Positions 5,907 to 10,276 of a DNA stretch of 10,276 nucleotides are shown piece by piece. The position numbers and the translations under genes were made by a program. The notes under the pieces are model-generated. The model had not been told where the DNA came from. It saw only the letters and a list, made by a program, of their open reading frames with translations, and did no database searches. How positions within the stretch are numbered: position 1 is the stretch's first letter; each line of letters starts with the position of its first letter. The DNA is from an uncultured Clostridium sp. (lineage in GTDB: Bacteria; Bacillota; Clostridia; TANB77; CAG-508): contig CANEFU010000026.1 in NCBI GenBank assembly GCA_947426875.1, forward strand, positions 1 through 10,276. Reading direction: 5' to 3'.

Positions 5907-5944
5907 AATAACGGTTGCTGATTAAGGTAACCATTATTTTTTTT
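5907..5944 (+). terminator. Rho-independent terminator after the unknown gene pair
   Basis: The stem 5907-5918 pairs with 5927-5938, with one C-A mismatch and one G-T pair. The loop is about 8 nt, and eight T residues run from 5937 to 5944. The core GGTTGCT ... GGTAACC is also found at the outer base of the large palindrome at 1813-1923. Confidence 0.85.
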
Positions 5945-5953
5945 GCAAAAATA

Positions 5954-5980
5954 TTGACATTGTTCTGAAAATAGTATAAT
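5954..5980 (+). promoter_or_regulatory. Predicted promoter of the HTH/SDR-ygjV operon
   Basis: TTGACA at 5954-5959 is a perfect -35 and TATAAT at 5975-5980 a perfect -10, but the spacer is only 15 bp. A less perfect -10 (TAATAT, 5977-5982) would give 17 bp. The suboptimal spacing and the overlapping direct repeat suggest regulation. Confidence 0.65.
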
Positions 5981-6015
5981 ATATAAACATAATTATTATT
6001 CTGAAAACAGTACAA
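5963..6015. repeat. Two 17-bp direct repeats over the promoter (candidate operators)
   Basis: TTCTGAAAATAGTATAA (5963-5979) and TTCTGAAAACAGTACAA (5999-6015) agree at 15 of 17 positions and start 36 bp apart. The second contains the dyad CTG-AAAA-CAG. The first lies between the -35 and -10, the second in the 5' leader. Both are positions where a bound protein would repress. The HTH protein encoded at 6032 is the natural candidate (inference). Confidence 0.65.
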
Positions 6016-6031
6016 AATAAAGAGGTGGAAA

Positions 6032-7267
6032 ATGGGATATTTAACAGCAAAACAATTCTCGGAAAAATGGGGAATAACAGAAAGAAGAATTATAAAATTA
6101 TGCAAAGAAGATAGAATAAATGGTGCCATAAAAAATGGCATGGTGTGGCTAATACCAGAAGAAACTATTAAACCATCAGACAAAAGAAGTAAAATTTCTC
6201 AATATATCAATACACAAAAAAGAATCCTGATAGTTAATATAAATAATCCAATCGGATATCATATAATACCATTATTAAAAAAGGAAGGTTATTTAGTTGA
6301 CGGAACATGCAGTGAAAAAACCAATAACGAAAGTTTAGAAAGTATAAAAATTAGACAGATAAATGACCAAGATAAAAATGAATTAAAAAAACTAATAGAA
6401 GAAACAGAAAAGTATTATGATGGACTTATTTTTATGGATACAGAAAAAACAAGCAAAAAAGCTTTAGAAAATAGAGAATGGTTTATAAAAGAATTTTCTC
6501 AAAAAATGAATTGTGAGTCTAGCATTATACTAGTAAATAATTATCAAAACCAAGAAATAAAGTTAGAGGAAAAATTAGCAAACGAGTTAAAAGATAGGAT
6601 AGGACTTAGAATCAATGCTATTCATATAGAAGCACCAATTCAAAGCAATATAATAATCAATTATAAAGAGATAGCAGAAGATGTTATAGATTTATTAACA
6701 AAATTTAAAAATACGACAGGAATTTCGATAACTACAGATGGAGGATACTTATTGTTTGATAAAAAAGGAAGAACGAAGCCTTTAGAAACAGGAAAATTTT
6801 ATAAGACAATCCATCATTATTTTAAAAGTTTAGACAAAAGCTCTTATATGTGGTGTGCATCTACTATGATGGAAGACGAATGGACAGAAGAACCTGCTGA
6901 AATGAATTTTAGGGTTACTAATTTAGAAGCGGCTAATAGAGGTGCTAATTTGGAGAGAATATTTATATTTAGTAGAAACAAAATAAAAGAATTTAGAGAA
7001 AATAAAACACTTAAGATTTATAAGCAAAGCAATATTAAAACCATGTTCGTAGATTATGACGAAATCAAAACAAAGGAACCAGAGTTATTAGAAATCGTAG
7101 GAGATGGATGGGATGGTATTGATAAAGATACATTGATTGTAGATTTACCAAGTGGAAACAAAGAAAGAGGATATGTCAGTATCAATAAACATGAGGTACA
7201 AAGGGCTTATGAATGTTTCCAAAGATTAAAAACATATGCAAAAGATTTGAAAGAAATTTTAAAATAA
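6032..7267 (+). CDS. HTH domain fused to a degenerate SDR (Rossmann) domain and a C-terminal sensor-like domain
   Basis: This 411-residue predicted transcription factor starts at ATG 6032 behind AGAGGTGG. Residues 1 to about 50 (LTAKQFSEKWGITERRIIKLCKEDRINGAI) are an excisionase/MerR-like helix-turn-helix widespread in clostridia. Residues about 63-240 look like a short-chain dehydrogenase fold: KRILIVNINNPIGYHII is a TGxxxGxG-like turn, DGLIFM a core strand, GLRINAIHI the late strand normally RVNAI, and ITTDGG the usual C-terminal signature. The SDR catalytic YxxxK is not seen: aligning on KLANELKDRIGLRINAI puts VNNYQ at the site. The domain is therefore probably a nucleotide- or metabolite-binding sensor rather than an enzyme. 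Residues about 250-411 form a separate alpha/beta domain that I do not recognise (EEPAEMNFRVTNLEAANRGANLERIFIFSR). The next gene follows after 15 nt, giving an operon with the YgjV-like protein. Confidence 0.72.
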   Translation: MGYLTAKQFSEKWGITERRIIKLCKEDRINGAIKNGMVWLIPEETIKPSDKRSKISQYINTQKRILIVNINNPIGYHIIPLLKKEGYLVDGTCSEKTNNESLESIKIRQINDQDKNELKKLIEETEKYYDGLIFMDTEKTSKKALENREWFIKEFSQKMNCESSIILVNNYQNQEIKLEEKLANELKDRIGLRINAIHIEAPIQSNIIINYKEIAEDVIDLLTKFKNTTGISITTDGGYLLFDKKGRTKPLETGKFYKTIHHYFKSLDKSSYMWCASTMMEDEWTEEPAEMNFRVTNLEAANRGANLERIFIFSRNKIKEFRENKTLKIYKQSNIKTMFVDYDEIKTKEPELLEIVGDGWDGIDKDTLIVDLPSGNKERGYVSINKHEVQRAYECFQRLKTYAKDLKEILK

Positions 7268-7282
7268 AAGGAGATAGAAAAA

Positions 7283-7825
7283 ATGGAATTAACAACAACC
7301 TATATTATTTCACAAGTATTTACAATTATTATGTATATTTTATTAGCCATAACCTATTATTTGAAAAATAGAAAAACAGTTTTAATAGTAAGTTTTTTGT
7401 CACTTATTGCTAATGCAATTGCTTATATTTTGTTAGACGCTTATACTGGTTTAGCTATGTGCGGAGTAGCATTGGTAAGGAATCTTATTTTTATCATAGA
7501 TGAGAAGAAAAATGGAAAAAGAGATGAAATCAATAAAAAAGACATTATTGTATTAATCATATTGTATGCTATCTCTATTGTTTCAGCTATATTTACATAT
7601 GATGGATTTCTTAGCTTGCTGTCTGTGTTTGCAACCATGTTATATACGTATTCAGTTTGGCAAAAGAAAACCAATATATATAAATTGTTAGGAATACCAA
7701 TCGGAATATTGTGGGTATGGTATAATATTTATATAAAATCAATCTTTGGAATTGTTTTAGAAGGCATTTTACTAATATGCTCTACCATAGGTTATCTATT
7801 GGAAACGAGAAAAAGTAAACAATAG
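7283..7825 (+). CDS. YgjV-family inner membrane protein
   Basis: This is a 180-residue integral membrane protein with six or seven hydrophobic segments at about residues 6-26, 32-52, 54-72, 87-107, 110-127, 133-151 and 153-172. The opening ISQVFTIIMYILLAITYYLKNRKTVLIVSFLSLIANAIAYILLDAYTG..., followed by VALVRNLIFII, fits the bacterial YgjV inner-membrane protein family, whose function is unknown. The start ATG 7283 has AAGGAGA upstream. It lies 15 nt after the HTH/SDR gene, so it is co-transcribed and may be the membrane output or transporter controlled by that regulator. No terminator is evident after its TAG stop, so some readthrough into the ABC transporter gene is possible. Confidence 0.75.
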   Translation: MELTTTYIISQVFTIIMYILLAITYYLKNRKTVLIVSFLSLIANAIAYILLDAYTGLAMCGVALVRNLIFIIDEKKNGKRDEINKKDIIVLIILYAISIVSAIFTYDGFLSLLSVFATMLYTYSVWQKKTNIYKLLGIPIGILWVWYNIYIKSIFGIVLEGILLICSTIGYLLETRKSKQ

Positions 7826-7833
7826 AGAAGCAC

Positions 7834-7862
7834 TAGAAAAACTTAATAATTGATGATATAAT
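7834..7862 (+). promoter_or_regulatory. Predicted extended -10 promoter of the ABC transporter gene
   Basis: TATAAT at 7857-7862 is preceded by TGA, giving the extended -10 motif TGnTATAAT. A 4/6 match to -35 (TAGAAA, 7834-7839) lies 17 bp upstream. It provides independent transcription of the transporter about 35 nt before its start. Confidence 0.6.
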
Positions 7863-7897
7863 GCAATAAAAGATATAGAATACAGGGAGAATAAAAA

Positions 7898-9640
7898 TTG
7901 AAAAAACAAGGAAGTAATTTAAGAAAAGTCATACCATATTATAAGAAATATTGGAATTTATTAATTTTAACAATTGTATTTAGCCTTTGCTATGCAGGTT
8001 TATCTGTATTATCACCAATTCTAGAAGGTAATTTGCTTACAGCATTTACCACCTTAGATTTTAAGTATATATTAAAAATGGCATTATATTTAGCAATATT
8101 AGGAATAATGATAGAAGTAGTAACCAATATATGGTCAATGATAGTACTAAAACTAAACAGTAGTTGTAATTTTGATTTAAAATGTGATTTGATAAAAAGT
8201 TTAACAAACATTAAAGTGAAAAATTTTGATTATACTAATTCGGGTGTTTTTATAGCAAGAATTAATAAAGATTCCTATGATTTAGCTGAGTTGTTTGACG
8301 AGATTACAGATGATATATCAGTTGTATTATTAAATATAAGTTTTGTAGTTTATTCCTATTTTGTAAATATCTATTTAGGATTACTTTTGACAGTTAATAT
8401 TGTTATATTATACAAATTAGTTTCCAAAAAATTAATCTATTTCAAAAGATATCAAAAAGACTATAAAAATAAGGATGATAAATGCATAGGAACTTATGCT
8501 GATGTAATTAGAGGAATACGAGATATCAAGAACTTAAATTTAAAAGATAGTATTGTAAATCGAGTGAGTAATGAGCAAAAAGGTGCAATTGAAGCAAATA
8601 AAAAAGCAATTCATTCTTCTAGAACATGGAATAGATGGAGAGATGTTATACAACATATATTAAATTTTGTATTTATATTAGTATCTGTATATTTATTATC
8701 AATTCATAAATTGCAAGTAAATCAGTTTATGATATTATTTGTGTATAAGAAGAATATTATAGAATTAATTAGAGCCATTACCAATATTAGAGAGAAAACT
8801 GCAAACGCCACAGTAGCAGCTGATAGGGTGTTTGGAATAATTGATTACAAAGAGTTTGAAAGAGAAAGTTTTGGAACGATACTGCCAGAAAATATAGAAG
8901 GAACAGTTGAATTTAAAAATGTAACATTTTCTTATAACGAAGAAAATCCATTATTTACAGGACTTAATTTCAAAATAGAAAAAAATCAGATGATAGCATT
9001 GGTAGGAAAAAGTGGAGAAGGAAAGTCAACCATAATGGATTTAATTATGAAAAATTATGATATTGCAAATGAGAGTATATTGATTGGAGGATATGATATT
9101 AATGCTTTACAAGAAAGTGTAATAAGAGAAAATATATCTGTTGTATCACAGGAGCCCTATATCTTTAATTTAACAATTAAAGACAATATAAAATTAGTAA
9201 ATCCTATGGCAACAGATGAGGAAATTATTGCAGTATGTAAGAAAGCACAGATTCATGATTTTATTCTTACTAAAGAAGAGGGGTATGATACATATATTGG
9301 AGAAAATGGAATAGCATTAAGTGGAGGTCAAAAACAAAGGTTAGCAATAGCAAGAGCTTTGATAAAGAAATCAAAGATAATTTTATTAGATGAAGCAACT
9401 AGCTCTTTAGACAATGAAAGTCAAGAAAAAATCAAGGTAATTATGAAAGAATTAGCAAAAGACCATACGGTAATAATTGTTGCACATAGATTAAGTACCA
9501 TAATCGATGCAGATAAGATATTAGTATTTCATAAACATAAGATAGTGGAAGAAGGAACACATGAAGAATTAATAAAAAATAGTAGGATATACAAAAAATT
9601 GTATGAAACAGAAAATGAAAAAGAAGAATTAGAAATATAG
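7898..9640 (+). CDS. ABC exporter half-transporter (TMD-NBD fusion)
   Basis: This 580-residue half-size ABC exporter has about six transmembrane helices in residues 15-300 and an ATPase domain from about 330. It is expected to work as a homodimer or heterodimer moving a substrate out of the cytoplasm by ATP hydrolysis. Visible motifs are Walker A GKSGEGKST (370-378), Q-loop Gln418 (VVSQEP), signature LSGGQ (474-478), Walker B KIILLDEA ending at Asp498-Glu499, D-loop SSLD (502-505) and H-loop His530 (VAHRLS). All catalytic residues are intact. The start is TTG 7898, supported by GGGAGA upstream and by MKKQGSNLRKVIPYYKKYWN, a typical N-terminus. The substrate cannot be read: no peptidase domain, no partner half-transporter and no precursor-peptide gene is nearby. 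It ends at TAG just before a strong terminator. Confidence 0.92.
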   Translation: MKKQGSNLRKVIPYYKKYWNLLILTIVFSLCYAGLSVLSPILEGNLLTAFTTLDFKYILKMALYLAILGIMIEVVTNIWSMIVLKLNSSCNFDLKCDLIKSLTNIKVKNFDYTNSGVFIARINKDSYDLAELFDEITDDISVVLLNISFVVYSYFVNIYLGLLLTVNIVILYKLVSKKLIYFKRYQKDYKNKDDKCIGTYADVIRGIRDIKNLNLKDSIVNRVSNEQKGAIEANKKAIHSSRTWNRWRDVIQHILNFVFILVSVYLLSIHKLQVNQFMILFVYKKNIIELIRAITNIREKTANATVAADRVFGIIDYKEFERESFGTILPENIEGTVEFKNVTFSYNEENPLFTGLNFKIEKNQMIALVGKSGEGKSTIMDLIMKNYDIANESILIGGYDINALQESVIRENISVVSQEPYIFNLTIKDNIKLVNPMATDEEIIAVCKKAQIHDFILTKEEGYDTYIGENGIALSGGQKQRLAIARALIKKSKIILLDEATSSLDNESQEKIKVIMKELAKDHTVIIVAHRLSTIIDADKILVFHKHKIVEEGTHEELIKNSRIYKKLYETENEKEELEI

Positions 9641-9682
9641 AAAAGTGAGCAAAGGAAAGGATTCCTAATGGCTCACTTTTTT
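9641..9682 (+). terminator. Rho-independent terminator after the ABC transporter, overlapping the end of gatD
   Basis: The outer stem AAAAGTGAGC (9641-9650) pairs with GCTCACTTTT (9671-9680). The inner stem AGGAA (9653-9657)/TTCCT (9662-9666) has an AGGA loop. Six T residues (9677-9682) follow on the + strand, and four on the - strand. It separates two convergent genes and may work both ways. The gatD stop TGA (9675-9673) lies inside the stem. Confidence 0.88.
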
Positions 9683-10275
9683 AAGAAGATGGAAAGCAGT
9701 TGTTCTCTGCATTTATTTTCAAAATCATCATCTAAAGGCTCTAATAAGATATTCTCTTTATATTTTCTGGTAAGACAATATTGAATAATGTAATCGGCAA
9801 GTTCTGGATTTTTAGAAAGTAAAGGACCATGTAAATAAGTAGCAATTACATTATCTATGAAAAAGCCTTCTTGCGTATCGCCAAATTTATTACCATTTCC
9901 AAATAACACATTACCGAAAGGAGCAGTAATATCAAAAGTTTGCCCACCATGATTTTCGAAACCAATAATTTTTGTTTTTTTATGATTTAATTCTGCTTCT
10001 ATTACAATATTTCCAATACATCTTTTTTTTCTGTCATTAATGGCTTCTGTATAATAATCAAAAATTTCTAATCCAGCAATCCTATTTCCTTCTACATCTT
10101 TGTAATATTTACCAAATAATTGATAAGCACCACAAATTAACAAGAAAAAGACACCCTTATCAATTGCTTCTTTGATAGAATCTTTGTATTGAATTAAATC
10201 TTGTGCTAAAATTCCTTGATCTTGGTAAGCACCGCCACCAGCAAAAACTATATCATAATTCTTAAATTCAGGAGG
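9673..10275 (-). CDS. gatD: Lipid II isoglutaminyl synthase glutaminase subunit GatD, 5' truncated
   Basis: This is a CobB/CobQ-type class I glutamine amidotransferase. With MurT it amidates the D-glutamate of lipid II to D-isoglutamine at the inner face of the membrane. The frame is open to the right edge and gives about 200 residues; only the N-terminus is missing. Seen in order: YDIVFAGGGAYQDQGILAQDL (the GGG-x-DQ region), LLICGAYQLFG with the nucleophile Cys, IIGFENHGGQT, and ATYLHGPLLSKNPELADYII with the catalytic His. These are the GatD signatures. The TTG at 10143 is internal (the Leu of FFLLICGAYQ), so it is not the start. murT is expected just upstream, outside the window. The final codons and TGA stop run into the terminator shared with the convergent ABC gene. 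Confidence 0.9.
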   Translation of the reverse strand, partial: PPEFKNYDIVFAGGGAYQDQGILAQDLIQYKDSIKEAIDKGVFFLLICGAYQLFGKYYKDVEGNRIAGLEIFDYYTEAINDRKKRCIGNIVIEAELNHKKTKIIGFENHGGQTFDITAPFGNVLFGNGNKFGDTQEGFFIDNVIATYLHGPLLSKNPELADYIIQYCLTRKYKENILLEPLDDDFENKCREQLLSIFLKK

Positions 10276-10276
10276 A

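Noticed and set aside
7898..9640. Bacteriocin or lantibiotic exporter system
   Set aside because: There is no C39 peptidase domain, no precursor peptide ORF and no modification gene nearby. Only a generic exporter can be supported.
9673..10143. gatD starting at the TTG at 10143
   Set aside because: This codon is internal to the active-site strand FFLLICGAYQ. The GGG-x-DQ region lies upstream in the same frame up to the window edge.

Overview
The window is AT-rich DNA, by eye around 30% GC. It has strong AGGAG-type ribosome binding sites, TTG starts and sigma-A-like promoters (one with perfect TTGACA-N17-TATAAT). It carries a class III (anaerobic) ribonucleotide reductase and a GatD-type lipid II amidotransferase. 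Together these point to an anaerobic low-GC Gram-positive bacterium (Bacillota, probably Clostridia). Species cannot be assigned from the sequence alone.

Layout, left to right. (1) 2-1800, + strand: the 3' part of a metallo-beta-lactamase-fold hydrolase, then histidyl-tRNA synthetase (hisS). hisS is interrupted by two in-frame TAA codons 12 nt apart, with the reading frame preserved on both sides. (2) 1801-1923: the short gap between convergent genes is filled by a very long, nearly loop-less palindrome (45-bp perfect arms, 55 bp allowing G-T pairs). (3) 1922-5043: a Crp/Fnr-family regulator (- strand) is divergent from nrdD (+ strand). The 320-bp intergenic region holds two copies of the dyad GTTGC-N4-GCAAC, one over each promoter. 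Their geometry predicts autorepression of the regulator and class II activation of nrdD. No nrdG follows nrdD. (4) 5073-5944: a consensus promoter drives two unrecognised ORFs in the same frame, separated only by TAA and two codons, and closed by a terminator. (5) 5954-7825: a promoter with two 17-bp direct repeats drives a HTH / degenerate short-chain-dehydrogenase fusion protein and a YgjV-type membrane protein. (6) 7834-9682: an extended -10 promoter, a half-size ABC exporter and a strong terminator hairpin. (7) 9673-10275, - strand: most of gatD, running off the right edge.

How the parts may work together (inference). The Crp/Fnr protein and the two dyads look like a compact switch that sets anaerobic dNTP synthesis. 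The HTH-Rossmann protein probably senses a nucleotide or metabolite and controls its own operon with the YgjV-like membrane protein. The hydrolase/hisS pair is housekeeping. gatD is peptidoglycan modification (amidation of D-glutamate in lipid II) and presumably sits downstream of murT outside the window.

The main oddities are the broken hisS, the similar in-frame TAA in the unknown gene pair, the giant palindrome, the paired Crp/Fnr operators and the HTH-pseudoSDR fusion. All assignments were made by reading motifs by eye. No database search was run.
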